A stretch of 25,869 nucleotides of DNA from a virus. Where the stretch lies: positions 1-25,869 of the IMG/VR virus record IMGVR_UViG_3300035130_000047; one strand, written 5' to 3'. Within the stretch, counting starts at the first letter, position 1; each line of letters begins with the position of its first letter. A model generated the notes under the pieces. That model was not told where the DNA came from, searched no databases, and was given only the letters and a program-made list of their open reading frames with translations. Shown one piece after another: positions 8,289 through 17,617 of this stretch. Both the position numbers and the translations under genes were made by a program.

Positions 8289-9488
8289 CTAAGTCCCTAA
8301 CTTAACTACGTTAGCGGCACTTGTATCTACCCATAACTCCCCAGTTCCAGCACCAGCCGCACCCTGATTTGCTCCAGACTTCATCCCAGATGGAAATATT
8401 CCTCCAGTATTATCAATTCTAAAGTTAGACGTTCCAGAGGTTGCACAATTAATGTAATTATTTCCATCTCCCGTAGTCCCGTCACCTTCAGATGTTAACG
8501 TCATATTGATATAGAGCGCATCTGCTGCCCCCGTAGAGCTTTGGTTAATCTTTGGCTCTACATATACCCATGCTTGTCTGCCATCTGTGTCGGTCAACTC
8601 TATACCCGCATCACTTTTAAAATAAAAAGCATTAAATGCAGAAAGATCACTTGTCACGGTAAACATTGTTTGGGTTGTAACCTCAAGTGTTAACTGGGCC
8701 CCTGATATTATTTTTCCGCTTGTACTAAATGTTATATCATTATAATCCATACTTAAACTGTTGCTAACATCAGCAGAGTATATTGATAACCTTGGATTTG
8801 CCGCTGCCGATAATCCAAGGTCAGCACCAGCATCCCCGCGGTCACATATAATACAACGACGAAGCCCCTCGTCTATCGCAAACCTAAGATCAGACTTATC
8901 GGCTATGCCCTCAGCATCACTTTGTGTAATAAGGCTATATGTACTATTAATACTATATAACTTCAACCCCTCTTCGCCAGAAGCCGCACCACTATTAGTC
9001 GTAAGGCTACCAGTTGTCGCAACTGTAGCAAACGCTGCGTCTGCATCACTTGAAAGGTCTTGATTTATTATACTCGTTGCTTCAACCGTAAGGTCGGCTC
9101 CAATAAATATGTTTCTATCTCCGTTATCTACATCAATAGTTAGTGTGCGATCTGCTGTTAAGGCAGTACCAGAACTATCAGAATCCAATATTAATTCATA
9201 AGCCGCAGTTGTATTATCAACTAAATGTACCGATGCAAACGTTGGAGACGCATCAGAACTCAAGTCTTGATTGACTATTGATGACGCCTCAACCGTTAGG
9301 TCTCCACCCAGGTCTAGTACCCTGTCGGCATTATTAACATCTATTGTCAGCGTTCTATCTGCCGTCAGTGCTGTGCCATCACTATCAGAATCAATAATTA
9401 AATATTTTCCAGACGTAGTATTATCCTCTAGTTTAACATCAGTCAGTACGGCCGTTTCACTATGTAAGTTGCTATTATAGATTAACAT
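8289..9488 (-). CDS. Fibre-like structural protein with internal duplication
   Basis: The 399-residue protein is rich in Asp, Thr, Ser and Ala with strand-turn repeats. A block is duplicated with a 69-residue period: GTALTADRTLTIDV occurs at residues 38-51 and 107-120, flanked by DNTT...DSDS before and VNQDLSSDA/INQDLSSDA after. This kind of repeat is seen in environmental phage fibres and capsid-attached filaments. The C-terminus (GANQGAAGAGTGELWVDTSA) resembles a tail-fibre end. The start overlaps the preceding stop as TAATG. It is probably a fibre or head appendage that works with the 759-aa neighbour. Confidence 0.6.
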   Translation of the reverse strand: MLIYNSNLHSETAVLTDVKLEDNTTSGKYLIIDSDSDGTALTADRTLTIDVNNADRVLDLGGDLTVEASSIVNQDLSSDASPTFASVHLVDNTTAAYELILDSDSSGTALTADRTLTIDVDNGDRNIFIGADLTVEATSIINQDLSSDADAAFATVATTGSLTTNSGAASGEEGLKLYSINSTYSLITQSDAEGIADKSDLRFAIDEGLRRCIICDRGDAGADLGLSAAANPRLSIYSADVSNSLSMDYNDITFSTSGKIISGAQLTLEVTTQTMFTVTSDLSAFNAFYFKSDAGIELTDTDGRQAWVYVEPKINQSSTGAADALYINMTLTSEGDGTTGDGNNYINCATSGTSNFRIDNTGGIFPSGMKSGANQGAAGAGTGELWVDTSAANVVKLGT

Positions 9489-10186
9489 TACCCAAGCTCC
9501 ATCACTGCCGTATATGTATTCGCCGCACTTCCTATTCCAAAGACCCGACAGTTGCTATCTAATGACATTCCAAAAAAATCATTCGGGCCGAGCTTAATCC
9601 CTCCGGTAGCAGCAGAATCACTGGCTGTAATATTACAATAATAACCAATAATAGCCTCGTATCTCTTGGATGGATTATTTGCCTCACTAGAACCATTAGT
9701 TCTAATATATAAAGTATTATATCCTAATGTATCACCATCTCCCCATCCCCATCCATGTTCAGCTGCCAGTGAACTCACGGTTCCATTTGTCCCAGCGGTC
9801 TCTACCCCACCAATCGTAGCATAGTCTAATGCCCTTACTTGAGTTAATCCAGGATCAGAGTGAGTGCCGTCTTTATCATCGGTGGCAACATACCACTCAT
9901 TTGTTCCATTGCCAGATAGGTACCATTTAAGATGTAGTTTATTGTTTACGGGACTCAGTGTATACTGTCTTTTCCCAATAAACACATATGGTTCGCCACT
10001 TCCAAAATAAAGGTTGTTAGAACTTTTATTTTGAATAATTATTGCCTTGCGATAAGCAGCATTTGACGCAGGAAGCGCCGTCATTGCTGTATTACTTACA
10101 GTAACAGTACTTGAACTTAGTATCATTTTGTAATGCTCAAGTACTGGCGTTGCTGTTGTTCCACTTAAATTTGGTTCACACCTCAT
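9488..10186 (-). CDS. Beta-rich putative head or fibre accessory protein
   Basis: This 232-residue protein starts at ATG 10186 with AAGGAGA upstream; an internal Met at residue 21 (MILSSSTVTVSNTAMTALP) is a possible later start. The N-terminal part (AAYRKAIIIQNKSSNNLYFG) resembles a beta-sandwich often placed at the base of phage structural proteins. The remainder is Gly/Asn/Ser-rich. It is coupled to the fibre-like gene downstream. Surface decoration or fibre attachment is an inference from company and composition. Confidence 0.5.
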   Translation of the reverse strand: MRCEPNLSGTTATPVLEHYKMILSSSTVTVSNTAMTALPASNAAYRKAIIIQNKSSNNLYFGSGEPYVFIGKRQYTLSPVNNKLHLKWYLSGNGTNEWYVATDDKDGTHSDPGLTQVRALDYATIGGVETAGTNGTVSSLAAEHGWGWGDGDTLGYNTLYIRTNGSSEANNPSKRYEAIIGYYCNITASDSAATGGIKLGPNDFFGMSLDSNCRVFGIGSAANTYTAVMELG

Positions 10187-10307
10187 CCTTTTTCTCCTTC
10201 TCTTTCTCCTTCTGTTTTTTTACATATTCTAAAAAATCTTCTTTACTTTTAAAAACAGGAAGACGGCCAATCTTACGAATGACCGTCTTCTCTTTAATCT
10301 CATTCAT
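10176..10307 (-). CDS. Small charged peptide between fibre genes
   Basis: The 43-residue frame starts in a TAATG overlap with the 759-aa fibre stop. The protein reads MNEIKEKTVIRKIGRLPVFK followed by a Lys/Glu-rich helix (KKQKEKEKEKKDEV). Its end overlaps the next start by 11 nt and supplies that gene's AAGGAG site. Position, coupling and composition support a real gene, or at least a translated bridge that maintains coupling. Function is unknown. Confidence 0.5.
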   Translation of the reverse strand: MNEIKEKTVIRKIGRLPVFKSKEDFLEYVKKQKEKEKEKKDEV

Positions 10308-12586
10308 TATGAACAAGCCGTGGCTGTTACCTGCCACCATTTCGTCCCGTCTGAAAAGACAATATACTCATTTGCGTGCCCACCTGCATCATCAACAATC
10401 GCCATATATCCAGCACCAAATGCAGCAGTAGCCGCATCTCCAATGGCAGCATCTAATTCAGCGTCAGTGGGTGGATTACTCACATCGGTCGTATCAACAT
10501 TGGTGAATATACCACCGCTAGCCTTCACCGTCTCATCTACAACAACTGTTCCTGTATCTACCTTTAAGGCTTCAATGTTAGCCCCAGCATTAATATAGGC
10601 GGCGTATTCTGTTCCACCGCCAGACGTAACCCCAGCAGTATCAATATGTACGGCAACTCCAAGCTGACCACTTGCAGATGTTCCATTATGGTCTAGATAC
10701 AGCATTGAGGTATCGGTATGAGCTGCAGTGCCATCAGTATGTAAATGTAACATACCAACATCTTGTGCTCCAAGCCAATCTCCAGTTGTTCCATCAATAG
10801 TTACTAATGATGTGGTTTGGCTAGCTGCGCCAATAAAGTGTGCTCCTCCACCAGTTGCGGTTTCAACCGTAGCACTTAAAACCTTACCAGTTCCAGCACA
10901 GGTGGCAACAATAGCATCTTTATTCTGAGTTGAATCATTTTGATCGACCAATAGAACATCTTGGCCAATATTATCAGTATTAGAAATTGTTACTTTCTCA
11001 TCAAATACAGATTGTCCCGTATCTACTTTCAATGCTTCATTATTTGTAGACGCAATATACACAGCATAAGTAGTGGCCTGTGCGTTACCAGTTTCCTCAA
11101 AGTATGCTATGGCACCATTCGTAGCCCCAGCAATATTCCCAGTACTTTTACCATAAAATAAATGCCCAGTATTTGCATTTGCTCCAGTTGAATCAATCTG
11201 AAATCCACCCCCAGCTAACGCACCTGTAATATCAATATGTACAATACCTTCTCCACTTGTTCCGGTAGCCGCCCCTGAAATATCAATAGCAGTTTCAGCA
11301 ACTTGGTTTGTCATTAAAATATCAATAACGTTTCCAGTTCTAGCTGCTGGAGCATCAATGTCTATTACTGGATAATCACCAGCCGAATCAATATCAAGTG
11401 TAGGTGCATTCCCAGTAGCATCCTGCGTCAATAACAAACAAGCGCCAGTAGCACCAGTATGATCTTGCTTAATCTGCATAACAGGATTGGTTGATGTTGC
11501 ATGATTTCTAGCCACATAAGATATAATATCCTGTGTAGTATCAACTTCAAACTTTCCATTGTCTAACTGGAGATTTCCAGCAGTAATTGTAAGCATATCG
11601 CTTCCAGCGGCACCAGTTATTTCAACTTCACCATCTTCTTTAACGGCAAAAACCGTTGCTGTACCAGTTAAATCATAAGCCTCGAAATATTTACCAGAAG
11701 TAAGCGTAGCTTCTGTTGCTGAAACCTTAACCCCACTTCCTGTGGTCATGGCAGAACAATTTAAGTCAATAGCATTAGCGGTTGTAACCGAAGATGTCCA
11801 ATCAATATCATCGTTAGTTGTTCCAGAAAAACTCCACGCACCAGCAACCTCATCAGAAGAATCGGTCCATATAATCTTGCCATCGCTTAGGGTTAAGTCG
11901 CCTGAGAATGTAGGGCTTGTACCAGCTAATTGACTAAGCGTTACTGTAGACCCGTATGCCGAGTCGTAAAAGGTTAAATTACCCGATCCATCAAAAAGCA
12001 TATAAGAGTCTGTATCATCGCTTGCACCAAGTGTAATCTTAACATTATCAGCTCCAACTTGTAACTGTGCCGTAGTATCAATCGCAGTTGCTGTATTTAC
12101 TATACCCTGACAAGTCACCGCTCCGGTTGTAGTTAAGTTTTCATCATCAAAACTAATATCTCCTCCAGCCGCAGTAATGATTAAATCATCGGCAAGTGCG
12201 GCTATATAAGGATTGCTACCATCGTGATAAAAAGCTATTTTATCATTAGTAGCTGCACCACCAACTTTCATTGCCGTCCCAGAACTTGAAGCACCATCAA
12301 TAATTTTCCCATTATCAAAAGCACCATCTAAGCTAAGTGAGGCAGACGTTAAAAACGCCGATCCATCACTATCCTGATCAGTTGGAACCGAAGTGTGCAT
12401 TCTAAGATTTCCAGAATGATCAACCCATAAATAATGGTCACCTACTACGCCACTATCATCAACATCCTGCAAATCCAATAAACCTGGCTTATCAGCCTCG
12501 GCTTTCGCAGGAATCATAAGAATAGATTGTTTCTCGTTTCGCCTACTGCCTAAAGCAATAACGCTCAACGTTTCATTTACAGCCAT
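10307..12586 (-). CDS. Large fibre-like structural protein
   Basis: The 759-residue protein begins after a strong GGAGG site 72 nt after the capsid gene. It is built of short strand-turn units rich in Asp, Gly, Thr and Ala (GKIIDGASSSGTAMKVGGAA, LTLSDGKIIWTDSSDEVAG), as in beta-helical phage fibres and capsid appendages. An EALKVDTG...V.DE.V unit occurs near residues 516 and 671. The C-terminal part (PPTDAELDAAIGDAATAA, then EYIVFSDGTKWWQVTA) looks like a small carbohydrate-binding or trimerisation end. Its place right after the capsid gene, not in the tail cluster, suggests a head fibre or an abundant virion fibre. Confidence 0.6.
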   Translation of the reverse strand: MAVNETLSVIALGSRRNEKQSILMIPAKAEADKPGLLDLQDVDDSGVVGDHYLWVDHSGNLRMHTSVPTDQDSDGSAFLTSASLSLDGAFDNGKIIDGASSSGTAMKVGGAATNDKIAFYHDGSNPYIAALADDLIITAAGGDISFDDENLTTTGAVTCQGIVNTATAIDTTAQLQVGADNVKITLGASDDTDSYMLFDGSGNLTFYDSAYGSTVTLSQLAGTSPTFSGDLTLSDGKIIWTDSSDEVAGAWSFSGTTNDDIDWTSSVTTANAIDLNCSAMTTGSGVKVSATEATLTSGKYFEAYDLTGTATVFAVKEDGEVEITGAAGSDMLTITAGNLQLDNGKFEVDTTQDIISYVARNHATSTNPVMQIKQDHTGATGACLLLTQDATGNAPTLDIDSAGDYPVIDIDAPAARTGNVIDILMTNQVAETAIDISGAATGTSGEGIVHIDITGALAGGGFQIDSTGANANTGHLFYGKSTGNIAGATNGAIAYFEETGNAQATTYAVYIASTNNEALKVDTGQSVFDEKVTISNTDNIGQDVLLVDQNDSTQNKDAIVATCAGTGKVLSATVETATGGGAHFIGAASQTTSLVTIDGTTGDWLGAQDVGMLHLHTDGTAAHTDTSMLYLDHNGTSASGQLGVAVHIDTAGVTSGGGTEYAAYINAGANIEALKVDTGTVVVDETVKASGGIFTNVDTTDVSNPPTDAELDAAIGDAATAAFGAGYMAIVDDAGGHANEYIVFSDGTKWWQVTATACS

Positions 12587-12620
12587 TTTACCTCCTCCAC
12601 CCTAATGGCATAAGGGAAAT

Positions 12621-12643
12621 GGGGTCGGATGTAAACCGACCCC
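12621..12643 (-). terminator. Hairpin after the major capsid gene (terminator or attenuator)
   Basis: GGGGTCGG and CCGACCCC form a perfect 8-bp stem with a 7-nt loop, 14 nt after the capsid stop. On the minus strand the stem is followed by ATTTCCC, a poor U-tract, so partial termination or mRNA 3'-end protection is likelier than full termination. On the plus strand it is followed by TTATTTTT and could stop antisense transcripts. Confidence 0.55.
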
Positions 12644-12657
12644 TTATTTTTAATTCA

Positions 12658-13569
12658 TTAAGCATCGCCAATATACACCATTCTTGGATCGTCAAATCCA
12701 TAAGTAAAATACTGTAGCGATGTCATTACAGTATCCCTGGTATCATCATACGCATCATGCACGTCCCTATCTGGGTTCATAGCTGTAAATACATACACCC
12801 CATAATCCTCATTACTGTTCGCCGTAAGCGACCAAGCCGTAGTTGAAGTGTACCTATGATAAACATTTACCTTTAAATCGGGAATTACATTCTTTGTGTT
12901 AGACAACTCGTGAGCGATGTTATCGCTTCTCAAAATCTCATTTGCGGTGAACCTATAAGCATAGTTCACATTTAACTGAGTCGGTTTAGCGGTCATAACG
13001 TGTCCCATGTCATCATACATGTAATCAAAATAATTCATCGCAGACTTTAAAGCACTATAGGTCAATGCCGCATCACCATAGTTATCATAAGTAGTAGAGG
13101 CTGCATCTTTACACGTATGGGAATCATACGCTAATTGAAAACCATCGTAACCAGAAGCATAAGTCGTAGACGTAACGTTATTCCACAACAGAGCAACTGT
13201 CGTATCCTTGACCTCTTTCATATTTTTAGCCAAATTCTTAGCCCAACTCTCAACAAGATGCCACTTATTGAATCGCTTAAACCTATCTGATACCCTAAAC
13301 CCACCTCCGTAAGCCTTTACACTCCATTCCTTGGTTGAATCATATGTGGGTTCTGACATCGGGATAGCACTTCCCTCATCAACTTCTCCAGGGTAGTCCA
13401 TTCCAGCGATTCTCATTTTCCGTTCGTAGTCATCATTCGTCTTGATTTCTTTAAACATTGTCTGCCATTCAACTAGAGCTTCTCGTTGAGTATTGTCAAA
13501 AACGTCCAAAAGTAACGTCTTAAACAAATCCTTGTTTGTCGATTGATCAAAAGTTGTTAAAATACCCAT
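12658..13569 (-). CDS. Major capsid protein
   Basis: The protein has 303 residues and probably forms the HK97-fold icosahedral shell. Support is its size, its place after portal, scaffold and decoration-like genes, and its pattern: N-terminal helix (DLFKTLLLDVFDNTQREALV), a GGFRVSDRFKRFNKWHLVES segment followed by AKNLAKNMKEVKDTT, and a C-terminal beta domain ending DDPRMVYIGDA. The middle part, with VMTAKPTQLNVNYAYRFTAN and the NVIPDLKVNVYHRY strand, fits the A-domain region of phage coats. The start overlaps the preceding stop (TAATG), and a stable hairpin follows the gene, as is common for abundant coat mRNAs. Fold assignment is inferred. Confidence 0.75.
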   Translation of the reverse strand: MGILTTFDQSTNKDLFKTLLLDVFDNTQREALVEWQTMFKEIKTNDDYERKMRIAGMDYPGEVDEGSAIPMSEPTYDSTKEWSVKAYGGGFRVSDRFKRFNKWHLVESWAKNLAKNMKEVKDTTVALLWNNVTSTTYASGYDGFQLAYDSHTCKDAASTTYDNYGDAALTYSALKSAMNYFDYMYDDMGHVMTAKPTQLNVNYAYRFTANEILRSDNIAHELSNTKNVIPDLKVNVYHRYTSTTAWSLTANSNEDYGVYVFTAMNPDRDVHDAYDDTRDTVMTSLQYFTYGFDDPRMVYIGDA

Positions 13570-14018
13570 TATCCTGTATACCCCTGAATAACCCCAGGTT
13601 TGAACTTTACTACAACACGTCCATTAGCCTTTGGGCCATCCCTTTCATCAAGACGCTGTACTACCACAGAAGTGGTTGTCTCGTCGCCAACATCCACAGA
13701 CATACTACCAGGCGTTCCAATGTTAAGACCATAATCTACGCCCTCATTTGCTATTGTAGTGGTAGTGTCTGCTTGCATAACAAATTCAGCATTGGAATCT
13801 AATACCATAACAGGTATTAATGTACCTTCCGTACCTGAATATCCTTTCTTCGCCACACCGAATAAAGCCTGGTCGCTCGCAGCAACCTGTAGCTTCCCAT
13901 TAGTATCTAATTTTACAAGGTCTCCAACCGCAAAACTACCGTGCGTAGCATGCTCGGGATAATTATAGACCTTCGGTGCAGGATTATTGTTCTTTGCTTG
14001 AACACCAATCGTAGCCAA
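13569..14018 (-). CDS. Capsid decoration-like protein (TTG start)
   Basis: The protein has 149 residues and starts at TTG 14018, placed 6 nt after a strong GGAGG. The sequence opens MATIGVQAKNNNPAPKVYNY and has the beta pattern of head-decoration or stabilisation proteins (GSFAVGDLVKLDTNGKLQVA, ALFGVAKKGYSGTEGTLIPV). Small beta proteins of this type sit directly before coat genes in many phages. It ends coupled to the capsid gene. A weak start codon with a strong ribosome site may tune its ratio to the coat protein. Confidence 0.6.
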   Translation of the reverse strand: MATIGVQAKNNNPAPKVYNYPEHATHGSFAVGDLVKLDTNGKLQVAASDQALFGVAKKGYSGTEGTLIPVMVLDSNAEFVMQADTTTTIANEGVDYGLNIGTPGSMSVDVGDETTTSVVVQRLDERDGPKANGRVVVKFKPGVIQGYTG

Positions 14019-14063
14019 TTATATCCTCCATTAATCTTAAGAGGCTAATTGACATAAAAGTAT

Positions 14064-14540
14064 TTAATAGATGCCGTATTTCTTATGTAATCTTTCTTTG
14101 TCCCTTTCGGTTAACTGTGCATCTTTTGGCACGTTATCAGTGAGTTTGGCCCTTGAAGACTTGGCTTGTACCTCTGCTCGATTGTGTGCTTCCAGCCTTG
14201 TAGATATGTGTTTGTTAATATTAGCCATCATTAATACCGCATCACCTGCCTGATAATGCCCCTCTGCATTAAGTGGAATACCAAGTGCTAAATACGGATC
14301 TTCTTTTGTAACGTTTTTAAACCCTAGTTCATAAGTCCACTCTAGCCTATCTTGTCCTGCGTGTGGCCCCCACTTCACTTTGTGCCTGGGTAACGGTTTC
14401 TTCTTCCAATCTATAATATGCATTTTTGGCTTACCGCTCGCATCCTTCTTAAAGACGTGTTCACCCTTATATAAATCACTCTTTTCTTCGTCTAATTCAG
14501 AACGCGAAAGGTCTACTATTTTTATTTTTTTTAGATTCAT
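14064..14540 (-). CDS. Unknown virion-module protein
   Basis: The 158-residue protein overlaps the scaffold stop as ATGA. It is basic and charged, with a tryptophan-rich centre (MHIIDWKKKPLPRHKVKWGP) and a helical C-terminus (TERDKERLHKKYGIY). No family is recognised. Placement between scaffold and decoration-like protein suggests a capsid assembly or minor head role. Confidence 0.55.
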   Translation of the reverse strand: MNLKKIKIVDLSRSELDEEKSDLYKGEHVFKKDASGKPKMHIIDWKKKPLPRHKVKWGPHAGQDRLEWTYELGFKNVTKEDPYLALGIPLNAEGHYQAGDAVLMMANINKHISTRLEAHNRAEVQAKSSRAKLTDNVPKDAQLTERDKERLHKKYGIY

Positions 14541-15373
14541 CTCAAGTCTCCGCTATCTCTATACTTTTTCATCAATTCAGCCGCTTTTTTTTCACTTACT
14601 TTCGCTTTACCTAGGAAAGCTCTGGCACTTTCGTCAAAATTAACAGATGGAGTTGACTCTGTTTCCTGTGAGCCACCACCAGGTGTCTCCGTCCCCATCC
14701 CACCTTGTGGTGCAGAAATAGGGATTTTGAAGTCCTTTGGTACAACCTTACTATAATTACCCTGTGCTATATGAAATGTCATCCCAGCAGTTCGCCATGT
14801 ATTAGGATCGGACAGGATACGTTCATCCACGTATGGATTCGCCTGTTTAACGCCCTGATAGTAGTTCTTAACGGTATTACGAACTTCGTTTTCAATACCA
14901 TTAAATAACTCAGGATTCTCTGCAACCGCTTGCTTAAAACCCTGCTCAAACAAATCTGATTCACGACGCCCTCTTTGTACTTTTTCATACTCACCGAATT
15001 TTTCGTCGATGACTCGCTTGATAATTTTTTCAGGATTAGAAAAAAAGTCATTTTCATCAGTATCTGTATCTCTGTCCTGGGATGCATCAGGCTTCGCCTG
15101 ATTCTGTTGCATTTGTCCAGCTAAATTCTGCAGATACTGCTCGTAATAACTCACCCCCTCCCGAAGTTTTCCAACCTCAGAGGCAAGTCGACCTTTTTCT
15201 GTCTCCACCTCTTGATACGCTCTTACCACATCTTTTAACGATTTACCCCGAAACTTTTCGGGAATCTGAAGTTGTGACTCCTGCGCATCGCCTTCCTGGG
15301 CAGGTTGAGCTTCTTCGTTATCCGGTTTATCGGGCGATTCAACCTGTTGTCCAGATTTTTCATCCTCTGCCAT
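14537..15373 (-). CDS. Scaffolding-like protein
   Basis: The 278-residue protein has an acidic, low-complexity N-terminus (Glu/Gln/Asp-rich to about residue 35), then IPEKFRGKSLKDVVRAYQEV, a coiled-coil region (ETEKGRLASEVGKLREGVSY), an acidic linker (DRDTDTDEND), more helices, and a basic helical C-terminus (KKAAELMKKYRDSGDLR). This is the usual layout of phage scaffolds, which direct coat assembly and are removed before DNA packaging. Position between portal and coat agrees. It has an AAGGAG site upstream. Confidence 0.65.
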   Translation of the reverse strand: MAEDEKSGQQVESPDKPDNEEAQPAQEGDAQESQLQIPEKFRGKSLKDVVRAYQEVETEKGRLASEVGKLREGVSYYEQYLQNLAGQMQQNQAKPDASQDRDTDTDENDFFSNPEKIIKRVIDEKFGEYEKVQRGRRESDLFEQGFKQAVAENPELFNGIENEVRNTVKNYYQGVKQANPYVDERILSDPNTWRTAGMTFHIAQGNYSKVVPKDFKIPISAPQGGMGTETPGGGSQETESTPSVNFDESARAFLGKAKVSEKKAAELMKKYRDSGDLR

Positions 15374-15390
15374 AAAACTACTCCTTAACT

Positions 15391-15633
15391 TTATTTATCA
15401 TCGGGTTTTCCTAACCACTTCTTTTCCATTCTCTCTGGAAGCGACTTTATGGTCTCATACGCATGTATTTGTCCCTGTAAGTGCCTCAGAGTCGTTAGCT
15501 CAGGATTGGTTTTTAAAAACTCAATTGAATTACCTAATCTTTTATTTATTTCTTCTTGGTACTCTTCATACCAAAGTCCGTTCCTTACCCTGTCCCACTC
15601 ATTGAGAAGTTTAGATGTACTACGTTTAGACAT
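15391..15633 (-). CDS. Small helical protein after portal
   Basis: This 80-residue protein overlaps the portal stop by 8 nt. It is helical and charged (LLNEWDRVRNGLWYEEYQEE and LRHLQGQIHAYETIKSLPER). Short genes in this place occur in many podovirus-like genomes without known function. It could be a small assembly or portal-associated factor. Confidence 0.55.
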   Translation of the reverse strand: MSKRSTSKLLNEWDRVRNGLWYEEYQEEINKRLGNSIEFLKTNPELTTLRHLQGQIHAYETIKSLPERMEKKWLGKPDDK

Positions 15634-17617
15634 AATCCATCATCTCCTCTGGAATTTCATCACCCTGTTGCTGTTGCTGCTGTGGTTGTCCAGCACCAAC
15701 CTGGGGCTGTCCAGGTGGCGGTTGTGGCGGTGGCTGCATCATATCTTCTTGGGTAATTACTTCATCTAATGCCACTATAATAGACTCCGCATCTGCTATA
15801 TCGAAATCTCGAAGTACCCTCTCAAGCATTTTCGAGCCTATTTGAGACACGGCTATCACGAACTTTTTGAATGCAGGTGGCATCATTGGGTTAACCAAGG
15901 CTTGTGCCATTCCAGCAAGTTTTGTATAATAATCACTAACAATAGTATAAACCTGTAACCCAATTTCCCTACGGATTTCCTGGCTCATCATATCGCCAGA
16001 AACAGTAAGTGTAATATCTAAGCCGTCTCTAATTGAATCTAAAGGAAAATCTAAAGATTCCTGACGCAGTATTCCATCGCCATCTCTTGTATAATAAGTC
16101 ATGGTTGGTTGGTATTGAGCATACATTTCAAGTGCCTTATACCCCAACTCCTCTAATCGACGTAAAATATTGGCTGTTCCAAACTTAAACTTTTTATTAG
16201 CCTCCTCTACCTTAGAAAGAGTATCTTTAGCCACTGGACGTTCACTGGTTGGCATACCTAAAACATGTGGTGTAACACCTATAGATTGCTGTCCATAGTT
16301 TACAAGCATATTTTCTTCATTGACCGTACTCGGCGTGGTGTCGCTGAATTTAAATTCTCTTATCAACTGATTTGGATCACCATTACAAACAACCACCTTC
16401 CCTGGGTCTAATTCCAACTTCTGTTCAAATGCTCCTTCTTGTACAAAAATCATTGGCGCATTTACCTCGGTAAGCCTGTCTAAACGCCTATTGTGCACAT
16501 CGTCTATTTCTTTCTGAATAGATTCCAATATTTGACACGCACCTTCCCCGTCAAATGAATACTCTACTGGATAAAAGGTAAAATCAATAAATGGTCTAAA
16601 ATTTGCAAATGTTGGATTATAAATAGCATTCAACACAGTTCCAGTTTCAGCGTGGAAATATATAACTATTGAGTCGTCCTCTCCGTCTTCGTCTACATCA
16701 TATTGTGTCCAAAGTTCCCAAACTTCAAAATCTCTACTTTCAGAATCAACAACCTCTTTACCCTGCTCCTCTGCTCTGTCTTTTTCATGTTCTGGATATT
16801 TATCTGGAACAACCAACTTATTTGCCTGTTCCTCCAAATAAACACCAAGTTTAACCCTTCTATCAATCTCTGGTCGTTTTAATCGACGACGAAATCCAAC
16901 CAAATGGGCATCATCTATCGTTGTGGCATTTGATGATATAATAAAATCATCTCTTGGTATCGGATAAACATTTACACCATCAAATGTAGTCTCAACAACC
17001 TTAACCACCAACTCACCATTGCCAAGTTTATATTTCTTTTTATTTGGGTTTTCTCTTTCTTCTAAAGTGGCATATCTATATGATGTTCTATGTTTCCGCT
17101 CATAAATAAGTTTTACTATTCCAGTTCCAGTCCTGACCGATTGGAGAAGTGGCGATAAAAGCTTCTGTCTTAGCCGTACAACGTCTTTCTGCCACCAGTC
17201 TAACCCATCCTCTATATCCGGTGCAACATCTACGAATTCGTCATTTTTCGGCTTAACCATCCACACTTTTTTATTTCCGTAGATACCATCAATCATTCGC
17301 ACGGCAACTGTATCGGCATTGATCCTAGTTATCGGAACTGCTACATTAGCACAGTTTTGAAATGGATAATGTTTCGGCTCTCTCTTTCCTCGAAACATCT
17401 TGCGCCATTCACGGAGCTTGCTACAAAGTTTTTCTTGATTCTTCAACTCATCAGACAACCATTGTTTTATATCTGACTGCAAAACTTCTAAAAGAGTGCT
17501 ACCCCCTGTCATCTTACGCTTAAGATTAACTGGTAACCCCCCAAGAAAATCGTCTATATTTGACTTAGTTGCTTCGTTTTTTTGTTTTGCTGTAGTTTTT
17601 TTAGCCTTTTCTGCCAT
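15626..17617 (-). CDS. Portal protein (P22-like)
   Basis: The 663-residue protein would form the dodecameric ring through which DNA enters and leaves the head. Typical portal features are visible: early NCANVAVPITRINADTVAVR, then LLQSVRTGTGIVKLIYERKH, FDGVNVYPIPRDDFIISSNA, the stem/crown segment DFTFYPVEYSFDGEGACQIL followed by QKEIDDVHNRRLDRLTEVNA, and IGVTPHVLGMPTSERPVAKD with TLSKVEEANKKFKFG. Length is near that of P22-type portals. The C-terminus has a Pro/Gln stretch including QPQQQQQQ near residue 649, encoded by a CAG/CAA run. The start overlaps the small basic gene by 1 nt. No terminase gene precedes it within the window. Confidence 0.85.
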   Translation of the reverse strand: MAEKAKKTTAKQKNEATKSNIDDFLGGLPVNLKRKMTGGSTLLEVLQSDIKQWLSDELKNQEKLCSKLREWRKMFRGKREPKHYPFQNCANVAVPITRINADTVAVRMIDGIYGNKKVWMVKPKNDEFVDVAPDIEDGLDWWQKDVVRLRQKLLSPLLQSVRTGTGIVKLIYERKHRTSYRYATLEERENPNKKKYKLGNGELVVKVVETTFDGVNVYPIPRDDFIISSNATTIDDAHLVGFRRRLKRPEIDRRVKLGVYLEEQANKLVVPDKYPEHEKDRAEEQGKEVVDSESRDFEVWELWTQYDVDEDGEDDSIVIYFHAETGTVLNAIYNPTFANFRPFIDFTFYPVEYSFDGEGACQILESIQKEIDDVHNRRLDRLTEVNAPMIFVQEGAFEQKLELDPGKVVVCNGDPNQLIREFKFSDTTPSTVNEENMLVNYGQQSIGVTPHVLGMPTSERPVAKDTLSKVEEANKKFKFGTANILRRLEELGYKALEMYAQYQPTMTYYTRDGDGILRQESLDFPLDSIRDGLDITLTVSGDMMSQEIRREIGLQVYTIVSDYYTKLAGMAQALVNPMMPPAFKKFVIAVSQIGSKMLERVLRDFDIADAESIIVALDEVITQEDMMQPPPQPPPGQPQVGAGQPQQQQQQGDEIPEEMMDYV

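Noticed and set aside
10259-10290. 8-bp inverted repeat GAAGACGG/CCGTCTTC as terminator
   Set aside because: It lies inside the coupled 43-aa frame with a 16-nt loop and no U-tract, so chance or codon content is a sufficient explanation.
15660-15735. CAG/CAA and CCA-rich low-complexity run as a separate satellite element
   Set aside because: It encodes the Gln/Pro-rich C-terminal tail of portal in frame; such tails are ordinary in portal proteins.
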